Positions 23,972-33,258 of a stretch of 56,796 nt of DNA are shown here, one piece after another. The stretch lies in assembly GCA_964391595.1 (NCBI GenBank), contig CAYMMM010000003.1, forward strand, positions 1 to 56,796, given 5' to 3'. The translations under genes and the position numbers were made by a program. Source of the DNA: JADZGC01 sp964391595 (GTDB lineage: Bacteria; Patescibacteriota; Saccharimonadia; CAILAD01; GCA-016700035). A model generated the notes under the pieces. It ran no database searches and had not been told where the DNA came from. It worked only from the letters and a program-made list of their open reading frames with translations. Within the stretch, counting starts at the first letter, position 1, and each line of letters starts with the position of its first letter.

Positions 23972-25351
23972 TTAGAGTGGGCTTTTGACGAAAAATGGGC
24001 CCGGATAGTCTTCGAGGGTGGCGTTGTCTTTTGGTAGCCTCAGGAGGTGCAGGTTGTTCTGACCCATCTGACCCAATGAGCAGTTGCGGAAGGCTTGTAC
24101 GCAGTCTCGAATCCAGGTGTTCATAACTGTTTGATTCCAACCACCGAACCAGTCACCGTGTAGCGTAGAGCCATTTGGTTGCACGGGCTGTCCCGGCATA
24201 CGGTCAGACGATAAGTACCAATCCTTGTAGCTGCCCGTAGGGCTGACGGGGTAGTCGACTATGTATTGTACTTGTGGCATATGCTTCCAGCCAGCCGGAC
24301 AATTTCGCTTCTCATCCTGAAATGCGACATTCGTTGTCTCGAGTCCGACACCATCCCAGCATTGTGGGAATGAAATGGTCGCATGCAAGTAATGACCGGC
24401 AGGGCAGGTGGCAGGTATCGTAATGCCAGAAGCTTTTCCGGTGCCATCAGGTGGGTATGTCCAGCTTTGCGCGTTGTCATAACAGTTCCATTCGAGCTCT
24501 CGAAACCCTATCTGCGCGGTGTTGGTGTTGCCTTTTGAGTTCCCGCCAATCATCTTCAGCCCCTCTGGCATTGCGACCGTAGCAGCAGCTGCAGCAGCAG
24601 TGGGGTTTGATTTGTAATAGACTACGATGCTCTTCGGTAGTACTACATTGCCGGTGCCATCAAACATTGCAGGCATCCAATATGCTGTACGGTTTAGTTC
24701 GGCGCCCTGACAACTCCCACCACCGTATTTGGTGAGGCTATTCTGCGAAGTGTCATTTGGATCGAAGTGAGTGTATGAGGTCACACTTGTATTGCCCCAG
24801 AACATATGGAGATGGGATTTTCCTGGTTGACCAGGGTATACAATCGGATCGTCGGTGCCGAAGTGTGAGTACTGGCAGCCGACGCGGAATTGACCCTGTC
24901 CATTGGCGCTGACTGTCGCGCCATTGTCGCCTCGCTCTGTACACTCGAGGTTAGTACAGGCCTGCGGCGTGGTATTCGCTATAGTCTGGCGAGCATTCAT
25001 CCACGACTGTAAGTATGCATTCTTGAGGAGAAGGCTGCCGCTGCCTGATTGCGTAGTAGCTTTCGTAAAGCTGAGTGAACCGTCGTTTTGTTTGCTGACA
25101 GTCCCAGTGCCATTTGTCGTATTCGTGAATGACAGGCTCAGGCTTTTGCGAGTCCCAGCAGCTTGCACAAACACGACTACAAGTACGGCTAAGAGGGTCA
25201 GAAGTCCCATCATGATGATGGCTTGCCTTCGATCAAGGGTTACATTTTTGAGAAATGGGCTGCGCCCCAGACTATTCGTAAGGGGTGATGGAGACGTCGT
25301 GGATTGTGTTTTCTTGGTCTTAGCACTCGAAGTGTTCTTGCTAGCTGCCAT
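23972..25351 (-). CDS. exported DUF1996 domain protein
   Basis: 459 residues. Ser/Thr/Lys-rich cytoplasmic start, a membrane helix (about 45-66, IIMMGLLTLLAVLVVVFVQA), a 90-residue variable linker, and a DUF1996 domain from about residue 155. Marks of DUF1996: CQYSHFGTDDPIVYPGQPG, KSHLHMFWGN, AYWMPAMFD, RELEWNC, HYLHATISFPQCWDG. It is followed by a HMPQVQYIVDYP strand and a C-terminal SSTLHGDWFGGWNQ-type region (here GSTLHGDWFGGWN). The histidines and paired cysteines suggest a disulfide-stabilised, possibly metal-binding exported domain. The DUF1996 family is common in fungi and actinobacteria; its activity is not known. It is probably displayed on the surface through the N-terminal helix. 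Confidence 0.85.
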   Translation of the reverse strand: MAASKNTSSAKTKKTQSTTSPSPLTNSLGRSPFLKNVTLDRRQAIIMMGLLTLLAVLVVVFVQAAGTRKSLSLSFTNTTNGTGTVSKQNDGSLSFTKATTQSGSGSLLLKNAYLQSWMNARQTIANTTPQACTNLECTERGDNGATVSANGQGQFRVGCQYSHFGTDDPIVYPGQPGKSHLHMFWGNTSVTSYTHFDPNDTSQNSLTKYGGGSCQGAELNRTAYWMPAMFDGTGNVVLPKSIVVYYKSNPTAAAAAATVAMPEGLKMIGGNSKGNTNTAQIGFRELEWNCYDNAQSWTYPPDGTGKASGITIPATCPAGHYLHATISFPQCWDGVGLETTNVAFQDEKRNCPAGWKHMPQVQYIVDYPVSPTGSYKDWYLSSDRMPGQPVQPNGSTLHGDWFGGWNQTVMNTWIRDCVQAFRNCSLGQMGQNNLHLLRLPKDNATLEDYPGPFFVKSPL

Positions 25352-25447
25352 ATTTTCCCTCTGTGTATGCTCTCTGTATTGTAGGCTATATAAAGAAGAT
25401 AATGCTAGTGTTTTTACGGAGTATTACTAATGAACCGAACTAAGCTG

Positions 25448-25476
25448 TTGAAAAGGTCACTTTTATCTGGTACTAT
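25448..25476 (+). promoter_or_regulatory. promoter of tRNA-Glu
   Basis: TTGAAA (25448-25453), a 17-bp spacer and TACTAT (25471-25476), ending 30 bases before the mature tRNA. Confidence 0.65.
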
Positions 25477-25506
25477 AAATCGGTCGCTCGATCAAATTAT
25501 CTCTAC

Positions 25507-25581
25507 GGTCCCGTCGTCTAACGGTTAGGACACCAGATTTTCAATCTGGTAACCAGGGTTCAACTCCCTGCGGGATCACCA
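25507..25581 (+). tRNA. tRNA-Glu (anticodon TTC)
   Basis: The cloverleaf can be folded by eye: acceptor GGTCCCG with CGGGATC (one G-U pair), D-arm with TAACGGTTAGGA, anticodon stem CCAGA/TCTGG around TTTTCAA (anticodon TTC), T-arm CAGGG-TTCAACT-CCCTG. The 3' CCA is encoded. It is the only tRNA in the window and stands in a single-gene unit with its own promoter and terminator. Confidence 0.97.
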
Positions 25582-25582
25582 A

Positions 25583-25620
25583 TGAAAGCACCCAGTGTAA
25601 GCCGGGTGTTTTCATTTTTT
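25583..25620 (+). terminator. intrinsic terminator after tRNA-Glu
   Basis: Stem TGAAAGCACCC/GGGTGTTTTCA followed by ATTTTTT. It abuts the stop codon of the convergent trhO gene and may serve both strands. Confidence 0.8.
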
Positions 25621-25621
25621 A

Positions 25622-26506
25622 TTATGAGGTGGCGAGCGCTTTTTGTGTACACCTTACACAGTGAGTTGTCTCGGCACAATCGCTGCAGACGAGTACGAGA
25701 TCATTGCATGAAAGATTGGCACAATTAATGTATCGACTGGTTTTTTTACCGCAATGCGTACAGGTCCCGATGTCTTTGGATGCGTCGCTAAATCGCTGCT
25801 CCATGCGACCATCGAATATATAGAGTGCCCCTTCCCAGAGCCCGTCATCACCATACTTTTCACCATATTTCACGATGCCGCCATCTATCTGATAGACATC
25901 TTTGAAGCCCCGATTTTTCATGAGAGCGCTCAGGATCTCGCAGCGTACGCCAGCAGTGCAATAGGTAACGACTGCCTTTTCTTTGAGAGCATCATACTTA
26001 TCAGATTCGATCTCGCGGATGAAGTCGTGCGTGGTCCGGGTTTCCGGGACAACAGCATCCTTGAATTTTCCGACCGCTGCCTCATACGCATTACGCCCAT
26101 CAAAGAATACGACGTCCTGACCGCGCTCCTCTATGAGTTTGTGGAGCGCTTCTGGTTTGAGATGTTTGCCACCACCGACTACGCCGGTATGATTGACCTG
26201 TACTTCGTCTGGCACGCCAAAGGCAACTAACTCGGGACGTACTTTGACGCTGAGGCGAGGGAATTCATCACCCGTGCCATCACTCCATTTGTATGTAATG
26301 TCGCGAAAGATTTCTGACCGGTTCATCTCACGTTTGTACTCGAGAACATCATCAATCTGTCCGCCAAGTGTGCCGTTGATACCGTGCGGACTGATGATGA
26401 TACGACCCTTGAGATTGAGGCGCCGACACAGCTCACGCTGCCAACGCATAGTCATGGTCGGATCTTGGACGGGAATAAACTTATAGTAGATGATTACTTT
26501 TTGCAT
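25622..26506 (-). CDS. trhO: tRNA uridine-34 hydroxylase (rhodanese-domain, YceA/TrhO family)
   Basis: 294 residues. The N-terminal acylphosphatase-like domain includes RIIISPHGINGTLGG. The central rhodanese domain has the active cysteine in YCTAGVRCE (family YCTGGIRCE) and a KFKDAVVPETRTTHDF segment. The C-terminus is a zinc-binding cluster: CTHCGKKTSRYINCANLSCN and CSDCAETTHCVRC. TrhO makes 5-hydroxyuridine at tRNA position 34 from molecular oxygen. The gene is complete, and its 3' end meets the tRNA-Glu terminator from the opposite side. Confidence 0.92.
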   Translation of the reverse strand: MQKVIIYYKFIPVQDPTMTMRWQRELCRRLNLKGRIIISPHGINGTLGGQIDDVLEYKREMNRSEIFRDITYKWSDGTGDEFPRLSVKVRPELVAFGVPDEVQVNHTGVVGGGKHLKPEALHKLIEERGQDVVFFDGRNAYEAAVGKFKDAVVPETRTTHDFIREIESDKYDALKEKAVVTYCTAGVRCEILSALMKNRGFKDVYQIDGGIVKYGEKYGDDGLWEGALYIFDGRMEQRFSDASKDIGTCTHCGKKTSRYINCANLSCNDLVLVCSDCAETTHCVRCTQKALATS

Positions 26507-26565
26507 CGGCGGCCATTATATATGAAAGCAAGCGTCACGAGAATAGTGTTATAGGAAGTCTGACA

Positions 26566-29500
26566 CTATTGTATGACGTGGTAGGTCCATTTGTATTGAG
26601 TTGAGCCAGTAAGCCCTGAGCTACCTGTCGAGAGCTTGAAGGTGCCGGTCGCAGGCGTCACATAGACTGCTGCATTACCTGAGAGGGTGGCGGCATTACC
26701 GTTAGCCGGCGAGAAGACTACTTGAGGTGCAGCGGAGAATGCGGCCGCAAATGTCACGGTAAGCACGTCCGCAGAAGTAGCCGGGCTTGATCCCGTAGTG
26801 AGTGTGATGGTGCCAGCAGTATCGGTGCCACTAATACTGATCGTCGGGCTCGTACCGGCACCCGTATTTGCGGCGATGGATGGTGCTGAGCCACCGGATA
26901 TGATATGCCCAGTAATAGCCAGGTCTTTGACGGTGATCTTCATATTAGTTGAGTCGGCCGTGAAGAAGGCCGTACCGCTGGCATTTTGGATGGTCATTTC
27001 AGTCGTGGAGTCGGAGGCATTCTTGACTATGAATTGTGATCCTGCGACGGTGGTGACATTTGTAGAGGTGTTAATCGAGAATTGGTTCGTACCGGCCGCG
27101 TTTTGAACTTGGAAGGCGGTCGTAGAATCGGACTGGTTCTTGAAAGTTGCGGCTGAGTTAATGACTCCGTTTAAGCTGACCGCTCCAAGGCTGTAGTTTG
27201 TAGAGGCGCTTGCAGCTTCGAGCTGTACAGCATCTATATAGAATGTGCGGGCGGTTGCATCGGTCTGACGGAAGTACACGAATCGAGTACCTGTTGGCGA
27301 AGCTGACACCGTAAAGGTACAGGTGTAACGAGTCCATGCGCCGGTGATAACTGTCTGCCCGGTCGCGCAGCTCGTCGAGGTGCTACCGTCGTTTGTATAG
27401 CCGATTTCAAACGTCGAGAAGCTGGAGCTCACAGCCTTAGCATACAGAGAGAAGCTATAGGTTGTATTGGCTGCGAGGGTATAGGTATAGCGCGCACCGG
27501 CATTTGATGTTGCAGTTGTGACCACTGAGAGCGCGCCTGCGCCTGAGAACTGATCGGACGTTGTACGCGTTAGTGTCGCTCCAGTTGTGGCAGTGTATCC
27601 AGTGGTTGCGGTATCAAACGAAGGATTAGTTATAAGGTTTGCGTTACCAGTTGTAGAGGAGTCGACATTCAAAATCACGTTACTACTTACGTTTTGAACC
27701 TGAAGAGCTGTGGCTGAATTAAAGTTTGTCTTTAGAAATACCGCACCATTTCCCAAAACCGTTAAGTCACCAAGGCCCGAGCCGGTAATTTCACCGTGGT
27801 AGGACCCCAAGCTGCCGTATACGATCGATCCGGTGTATGGCATCTTTAGAGTTCCTGCATTAGTGCTGGTTGAGGAAGTATCAAAAGTGAAGAAACTTTG
27901 TCCAGCTGAATTCTGTATATCAAAAACGTTCACCGAGTTTGCGGTATTCCTGATTGTCACGGGCGAGGAAACAACGCCGTTTAACGCAATAGTGCCTTGT
28001 TGGTAGGCCGAGCCAACACCACCCACTGTTAGTTCGAGTTGTGCGGCGTCGACAAAATATGTCTTTGTGCCCGCTGTGGTTGCTCTGACAAAGACAAAGG
28101 CGCTTCCGGTAGTCCCTGTAGGAGTGAAGTTACAAGTAATTCTTTGCCAAATGAGTGAGCTATAAGCACTATAGGTACTACAGTTTGTGATGGTCGTGCC
28201 ATCTACCGAATAGCCAATGTCCATCGCAGTTGAGGCGGTAGAGGACTTATAGTAAATCGAAAAGGTGTAGGCGGTTCCGGAGACGAGCGCATAAGGGAAC
28301 TTAGCGCCGTCGCCAATGCCGGTAGAGCTGATTTGTAAGCTTGCAGGCCCATACGCTTGCTGTGAAGTGACTCGCGAGATTACACCACTTCCGTACGCCG
28401 CCCAGCCGGTAGTGTTTGTGTCGAAGCTTGGGTTTGAGATGAGGTTTGGTGTTGAAGGGTTTGCTGAAAGGACAACTGATCCATTGCTGTCTTTCAGCTG
28501 TAGTATGTCGGCTGTTTGGCTTGTTGTCGCCGAAATCACTCCGGTGACATTGCTTGCGCTACCACTTTGGACATTAAAGTTCCCCGTCTGTGTACTGGTT
28601 CCGTTTTGAATAAACGCTGTCGAACCTGGAGCAACCGCACAACCCGTACTCGTACAAACGGTGTTGCCGCCTACTTTTAGCGTCGTGCTTGCATTGATGT
28701 CGCCACTCACATCAAGGGCGTAGTTTGCTGATGATTGTCCGATAGCGATACGAGTGTTCGTGGTATCTGCGACTAGGATTGGTGATGCAGCAGCGTTCTG
28801 AATCTGGAATGCAGTTGTAGAGTCAGTACTGTTCTTACTGAGTATTTGCCCCGTTGCACCGACCGCAAATACGGTGCTAGGGGTAGAGGTTTGAACTTCG
28901 AATATGTTTGCGGTCTGTGAGGCCGCACCACGCAGTATGCCAGCTACACTCCCAGAGGAGGTGGATTGTATGGCGAAGTTGGCGCTCGTTTGGACAGAGG
29001 TGGAGTTTTGTATATAGCTACTCGAGCCGGCGGATGGCGCACAGGTGCCGGCACCCCCGCAGATTGCGACCCCGTTGATACGGTAATTACTACCGCTACC
29101 GATATTGATATCACCATTCACGTCGAGCATGTAGCCAGGAGTATTCGTGCCGATCCCCAAGCGTGAGTTGCTCGTGTCGGCGACGAAGAGATTGCTTGTG
29201 CCAGCCGCGTTTTGGATGACAAAAGCACTTGAGGAGTCCACCGCGTTTTGGAATGTATTCACGCCGGTGAAGGCTTGGGTCGCACTGAGTTTCGCGAGGC
29301 TACTCACATCAGAAAGATTAGATGAACTGATCTGGCTGCCGCCAATTCGATATTGGCCAGCTATATCGAGGTTACCGCTTACGTCAATCTTAGCAATGAC
29401 AGTGCCTGCAGCGTTCTTGGCCTGCAGGATGTCTGCAGTCTGACCAGACTTGGCTTTGAGGATACCGGTGGGCGAGGAGGTAGATGAAGATTCGATATTG

Positions 29501-31575
29501 AAGTTGGCGGCAGTCTGTAAGGCGGTGCCGTTCTGGACATAGAATCCCGAGTTTGATCCGGCGGTACATCCGGTGGAGTCACAGACTAAGTTGCCGCCCA
29601 CTCGTAAGCCGGTTGTGGAATTGATATCACCAGCCACATCTAGGCTGTATGATGGTGTCGAGACACCCACGCCAACTCGCGTGTTGGTAGTATCAACGGT
29701 GAAGACATTTGAGCTACCTGCGGCATTTTGTACTTGGAAAGCAGTAGTCGAGTCTGCGCTAGCCTTGTAGAGTCCTTGGGCCACAACCGTCACGAGGCTG
29801 CCGTTGTCAGAAATCGAACTATCACCCACGGATTGCGAGCCGGTGAATTTAGTCAATTTATTCGTTGTGCCGCCAAGTGTTGTGACGCCACCACCAGATG
29901 ATGCGCAGTTACCAACTGTCGTACAAACGGTATAGGTGCCAGGAGTTGTAGCGGCATCAAAGTTGTACGTCAGATTTCCGGTTGGGGTACCTGTAAAGCC
30001 AATGGCGACCGTGTCGGACCCGTTTACAGCTCTGAATTGTGCAGTCATGTCTCCTTGAAGGATGAGGCTTTGGTTTGTGGCGCCGATCGTCATGGTTGCC
30101 GTTGGCTGGATGGTATTGACGGTTAAGGGAGAGGAGAAAGTATTATTTCCTGAGAAGGTCTGATTGCCATTCAGGAGTGCTACGTTTGCACTTAGTCTGC
30201 TGTCACTTAGGGTGCCCGCTGCAATATTCGACGCGTTGAGACTTGTGAGGTTGACACCAGATAGTGTGGGGAGTGCCCCTGAACCCGTCAGCTGGACGAG
30301 TTTATTGGCGACGTTGAAGGTATTGCCTTGAAGAGTAACGTTTGCGCTCAGTCGAGAGTCACCAAGTGTACCTGAGGTGATCTGTGACGCGTTGAGATTG
30401 GTGAGGTTCGATCCACTCACGACTGGCAGTGCACCTGTGCCGTCGAGCTGGACGAGTTTATTGGCGACGTTAAAGGTATTGCCCTGCAGGGTGACATCAC
30501 TACTGAGCCGAGTATTGTTGATGGTTCCTGTGCTGAGTGCGCTTGCGTTGAGGGCGGTGATATTGGATCCACTTATTGCAGGTAGTGCACCAGTGCCATC
30601 GAGCTGGACCAGCTGTCCAGCACCATTAAATGTATTTCCTTGAATGGTGACGGTGCTATCGAGGTTGATCGTGACATCGCCACTCGTACCACCACCAGTC
30701 AGGCCAGTTCCGGCTACGACGCTCGTTATGTCTCCACCGGAGTTGGTCGAAGTGATCGTGATCTCGCTGGTACCAGTATTTGGAGTTATCTGGATGCCAG
30801 TGCCCGCAACCAGGCTCACTGCACCCGTGCCCGTAGTGCTCGAAATACCATTGAGCGATCCAAGCACGCCTCCGCTCAGGGCAGAAAGTGGAATTACTTG
30901 TCCGAGCCGGGTGACTGTACTGTCGAGCCGGTCATTGGATAGGGTGCCGCTGGTGATAGCAGCAGCATTGATATTTGAGAGGTTAGCCCCATTGCCCTGG
31001 AAGGTGCTGGCGATAATCGTCCCGCCAATGTTGATGTTTCCAGCCTGCGCAACTTGAGGCACGTTTGTCGAGAGGTTGACTTTATTTGTCAGGCTGCGAG
31101 AAATCGCGTCGATGGCAGCTTCAGAGAGTTGTATGCCTCCACGAATCGCAAGCTCACCATTGATGCTGACCGTCTGATCGCCGATTGAGCTGGCTGCATT
31201 GGGGCTGGTTGTGTTGACGTTCTCGAGCTTCGTCTGCGAATAGTTCTTGAGGACATCTTGCTGAGAGGTTGAGCGGCTAATTGATGAGTAAAGTCGCCAC
31301 GCGAAGAGGCCGAGGATTCCAGTCAAGAAGAACAGAATAATAAATACCAGCGCATGGCGATTGCGCCAGATGCTCGGCTTGCGCAATGGCGTGCCGACCC
31401 CGCTTGACGACGTAGATGCAGGAGTCGCGGAAGGTCGATTTGCAGACGCTGTAGCTTGTGTTGTCCCTGGAGCACTTGCTGGCGCTGTAGGCTGAACAGC
31501 ATCGCGACGGAGACTCTCCATCTGATTTTCACCCGGGCTATTCGGCGTTTGTGCGTTGGTTTGTTTTGGCCCCAT
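26566..31575 (-). CDS. giant repetitive fibre-like surface protein (about 1,669 residues)
   Basis: Near the N-terminus is a Pro/Ala/Ser/Thr-rich cytoplasmic part and one membrane helix (about 75-95). The rest is exported. In order: a region with GLUG-free Gly/Thr/Asn repeats (GGxIxSVVAGTGLTGGGTSG), three tandem 52-residue repeats (30172-30639), and then three copies of a tail-fibre-type module (DSTTAFQVQNAAG ... LGIGTNTPGYMLDVNGDIN ... GGNxVC). Two carbohydrate-binding-like jelly-roll domains follow, beginning NLISNPSFDTNTTGW and NLITNPSFDTATTGY. A conserved C-terminal head ends TGSTQYKWTYHVIQ. These are trimeric-fibre and sugar-binding features, suggesting a long adhesin for a host cell. It begins 100 bases after the epsilon gene of the F1 cluster on the same strand. 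A GTG at 31590 is an alternative start. Confidence 0.85.
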   Translation of the reverse strand: MGPKQTNAQTPNSPGENQMESLRRDAVQPTAPASAPGTTQATASANRPSATPASTSSSGVGTPLRKPSIWRNRHALVFIILFFLTGILGLFAWRLYSSISRSTSQQDVLKNYSQTKLENVNTTSPNAASSIGDQTVSINGELAIRGGIQLSEAAIDAISRSLTNKVNLSTNVPQVAQAGNINIGGTIIASTFQGNGANLSNINAAAITSGTLSNDRLDSTVTRLGQVIPLSALSGGVLGSLNGISSTTGTGAVSLVAGTGIQITPNTGTSEITITSTNSGGDITSVVAGTGLTGGGTSGDVTINLDSTVTIQGNTFNGAGQLVQLDGTGALPAISGSNITALNASALSTGTINNTRLSSDVTLQGNTFNVANKLVQLDGTGALPVVSGSNLTNLNASQITSGTLGDSRLSANVTLQGNTFNVANKLVQLTGSGALPTLSGVNLTSLNASNIAAGTLSDSRLSANVALLNGNQTFSGNNTFSSPLTVNTIQPTATMTIGATNQSLILQGDMTAQFRAVNGSDTVAIGFTGTPTGNLTYNFDAATTPGTYTVCTTVGNCASSGGGVTTLGGTTNKLTKFTGSQSVGDSSISDNGSLVTVVAQGLYKASADSTTAFQVQNAAGSSNVFTVDTTNTRVGVGVSTPSYSLDVAGDINSTTGLRVGGNLVCDSTGCTAGSNSGFYVQNGTALQTAANFNIESSSTSSPTGILKAKSGQTADILQAKNAAGTVIAKIDVSGNLDIAGQYRIGGSQISSSNLSDVSSLAKLSATQAFTGVNTFQNAVDSSSAFVIQNAAGTSNLFVADTSNSRLGIGTNTPGYMLDVNGDINIGSGSNYRINGVAICGGAGTCAPSAGSSSYIQNSTSVQTSANFAIQSTSSGSVAGILRGAASQTANIFEVQTSTPSTVFAVGATGQILSKNSTDSTTAFQIQNAAASPILVADTTNTRIAIGQSSANYALDVSGDINASTTLKVGGNTVCTSTGCAVAPGSTAFIQNGTSTQTGNFNVQSGSASNVTGVISATTSQTADILQLKDSNGSVVLSANPSTPNLISNPSFDTNTTGWAAYGSGVISRVTSQQAYGPASLQISSTGIGDGAKFPYALVSGTAYTFSIYYKSSTASTAMDIGYSVDGTTITNCSTYSAYSSLIWQRITCNFTPTGTTGSAFVFVRATTAGTKTYFVDAAQLELTVGGVGSAYQQGTIALNGVVSSPVTIRNTANSVNVFDIQNSAGQSFFTFDTSSTSTNAGTLKMPYTGSIVYGSLGSYHGEITGSGLGDLTVLGNGAVFLKTNFNSATALQVQNVSSNVILNVDSSTTGNANLITNPSFDTATTGYTATTGATLTRTTSDQFSGAGALSVVTTATSNAGARYTYTLAANTTYSFSLYAKAVSSSFSTFEIGYTNDGSTSTSCATGQTVITGAWTRYTCTFTVSASPTGTRFVYFRQTDATARTFYIDAVQLEAASASTNYSLGAVSLNGVINSAATFKNQSDSTTAFQVQNAAGTNQFSINTSTNVTTVAGSQFIVKNASDSTTEMTIQNASGTAFFTADSTNMKITVKDLAITGHIISGGSAPSIAANTGAGTSPTISISGTDTAGTITLTTGSSPATSADVLTVTFAAAFSAAPQVVFSPANGNAATLSGNAAVYVTPATGTFKLSTGSSGLTGSTQYKWTYHVIQ
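30172..30639 (-). repeat. three tandem 156-bp repeats inside the fibre gene
   Basis: In-frame units begin at 30639, 30483 and 30327 (minus strand). Each encodes 52 residues starting GNTF and containing LVQLDGTGALP..SGxN.T.LNAS....GT...RLS. Units 1 and 2 are closest in DNA sequence. The repeat number probably varies by recombination and would change fibre length. Confidence 0.85.
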
Positions 31576-31675
31576 AAAGATAGCGTGCAAATCTAGTTAT
31601 GCTTACCAGTAATTGTACCGGTAAATAAGATAGGGGGCAAGCGTAATTTCAGATAAAACAGCGTCTTCTTTGTTG

Positions 31676-31939
31676 CTAAAGGTTGATGAAGAGGGTGACG
31701 GTGTTGTCGACGACTTTCACGAGGCCTTTTGAGACGATGAATTCTTTGACTTCTTGGTCAGTATCAATACGTACAGTGCAGTCAGCGAGGATCGAAAGTA
31801 GGTTCGCATGTCCAGGGAGAATATCGAGAGGCCCGACTTGATTGGCTGCCGAGAGCGAGTAGGCTGGCCCGTCGTAGACGGTGTTACGGGTGGAAAGTGC
31901 TCGCACCTTTAGGTCGGGTGTGGCTGTGAAGCGTTTCAT
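31676..31939 (-). CDS. atpC: F1 ATP synthase epsilon subunit, truncated form
   Basis: 87 residues matching only the N-terminal beta-sandwich of epsilon: DLKVRALSTRNTVYDGPAYSLSA, GPLDILPGHANLLSIL, and a final strand KVVDNTVTLFI. The usual C-terminal helical hairpin (about 45 residues, inhibitory in many bacteria) is absent, so epsilon-type self-inhibition seems lost. Its ATG overlaps the beta stop by 4 bp (ATGA), indicating translational coupling. It is the last gene of the F1 cluster before the fibre gene. Confidence 0.9.
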   Translation of the reverse strand: MKRFTATPDLKVRALSTRNTVYDGPAYSLSAANQVGPLDILPGHANLLSILADCTVRIDTDQEVKEFIVSKGLVKVVDNTVTLFINL

Positions 31940-33258
31940 GCCAGGATTTCCTCAACGCCGTCGATAGTTTTATCTCGTGAGACATATTCACCCTTCGACC
32001 CACTGAGGTCTTCGGTGACCGACAGGTTTTGACTGAAGTAATAAATCAGACGTTCGGCCTTCTCGTAGTCAGCGCGATCTTGGGGGGACAGCTCGCTGAT
32101 ACCGACGATGGCAATGATTGTCTTGAGGCTCTCGTGTTTTCGGATCAGCGACCGAGCAAGCATAACAAGTTTGTAATGGCGCTCACCAATTATGTCTGGT
32201 GTTATGAGAGAGCTCGTTGTTGCTAGCAAATCTACAGCAGGGAATATCCCGAGTTCAAAAATCTCACGTGACAGCACGATTGTTGAGTCAAGTTGCTGGC
32301 TAATCTCGACGACTGCTGGATCGCTCAGATCATCAGCCGGCACATAGATAGATTGCACAGAAGTAATTGAACCTTTGCCGTAGGACTGCAGAGAGTCCTC
32401 AAGGCGATGCAGGTCCGAGAAGAGGCTCGCCTGGTACCCGCCTTCAGAAGGTACCCCACCACGCATTGCTGCGAGTTCATTCCTTGCCTGTACAAAACGA
32501 TAGATATTGTCGACGAAGAAGAGCACATCGTTGCCCTGCTCAGCGAAGTCACGCGCTACGCGACTCGCAGACGTGCCTACGAGTGACCGCAATGCTGCGC
32601 TCTCATTCATTTGCCCCATGTATATGACCGTATTTTGACTCAATTTTTTGTCTTTTAAGGTGTGATAGAGTTCAAAGCCCTCACGAATACGCTCGCCGAT
32701 ACCTACGAAGAAGCTAGTGGCAGATTTTTTCTCCGCCACATTATGTATGAGCTCGGTAGTCATGACGGTTTTACCAACACCTGCTCCACCAATGATGCCG
32801 ATTTTGCGACCTTTCACGAATGGCGCTAAGAAGTCGATGACCTTAATTCCTGTTTCGAGAATCTCAACCTTTTCATTCGTGTCCAGGGCCTTAGCAGGAG
32901 GTGTATCAAAGTGCACGAATTCACTGGTCTGCAGCTGTGCTTCCCCGTCAATCGTGCGGCCGATCGCGTCAAACACTCGACCTAATGCTGGTTTACCTGA
33001 GGGTAACGCAAGAGATTGACCCGTAGTGATTATTGATGCACCTTGATGGATCGTGGTGCCTTCCGTGAGATTGAGTGCGCTGATAGTCATCTGATCGACC
33101 GCTTCGACGATAAGCATTGTGGTTGGATCGTCGACTACCTGCAGGATCTCTCCCACGGCTGGCAATTCAGGGGTAGCGGTTGCGGTTCGAGCCAGTGCTA
33201 TTGTGGCAAAAAGACCGTTAAGTGCGGTTATGGTGCCTAAGGCTTTTTTTGTAGTCAT
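31936..33258 (-). CDS. atpD: F1 ATP synthase beta subunit
   Basis: 440 residues. Catalytic features are intact: Walker A GGAGVGKT, catalytic Glu in GIGERIREG, Walker B VLFFVDNIYRF, and KGSITSVQSIYVPADDLSDPA. The DELSEED lever reads SELSPQD. After KGEYVSRDKTIDGVEEILA the chain stops; standard beta subunits continue for about 25-30 residues (the LPEQAFYMVG segment), so the C-terminus is trimmed. ATP hydrolysis or synthesis should still be possible. It overlaps atpC by 4 bp and directly abuts atpG with no spacer. Confidence 0.95.
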   Translation of the reverse strand: MTTKKALGTITALNGLFATIALARTATATPELPAVGEILQVVDDPTTMLIVEAVDQMTISALNLTEGTTIHQGASIITTGQSLALPSGKPALGRVFDAIGRTIDGEAQLQTSEFVHFDTPPAKALDTNEKVEILETGIKVIDFLAPFVKGRKIGIIGGAGVGKTVMTTELIHNVAEKKSATSFFVGIGERIREGFELYHTLKDKKLSQNTVIYMGQMNESAALRSLVGTSASRVARDFAEQGNDVLFFVDNIYRFVQARNELAAMRGGVPSEGGYQASLFSDLHRLEDSLQSYGKGSITSVQSIYVPADDLSDPAVVEISQQLDSTIVLSREIFELGIFPAVDLLATTSSLITPDIIGERHYKLVMLARSLIRKHESLKTIIAIVGISELSPQDRADYEKAERLIYYFSQNLSVTEDLSGSKGEYVSRDKTIDGVEEILA

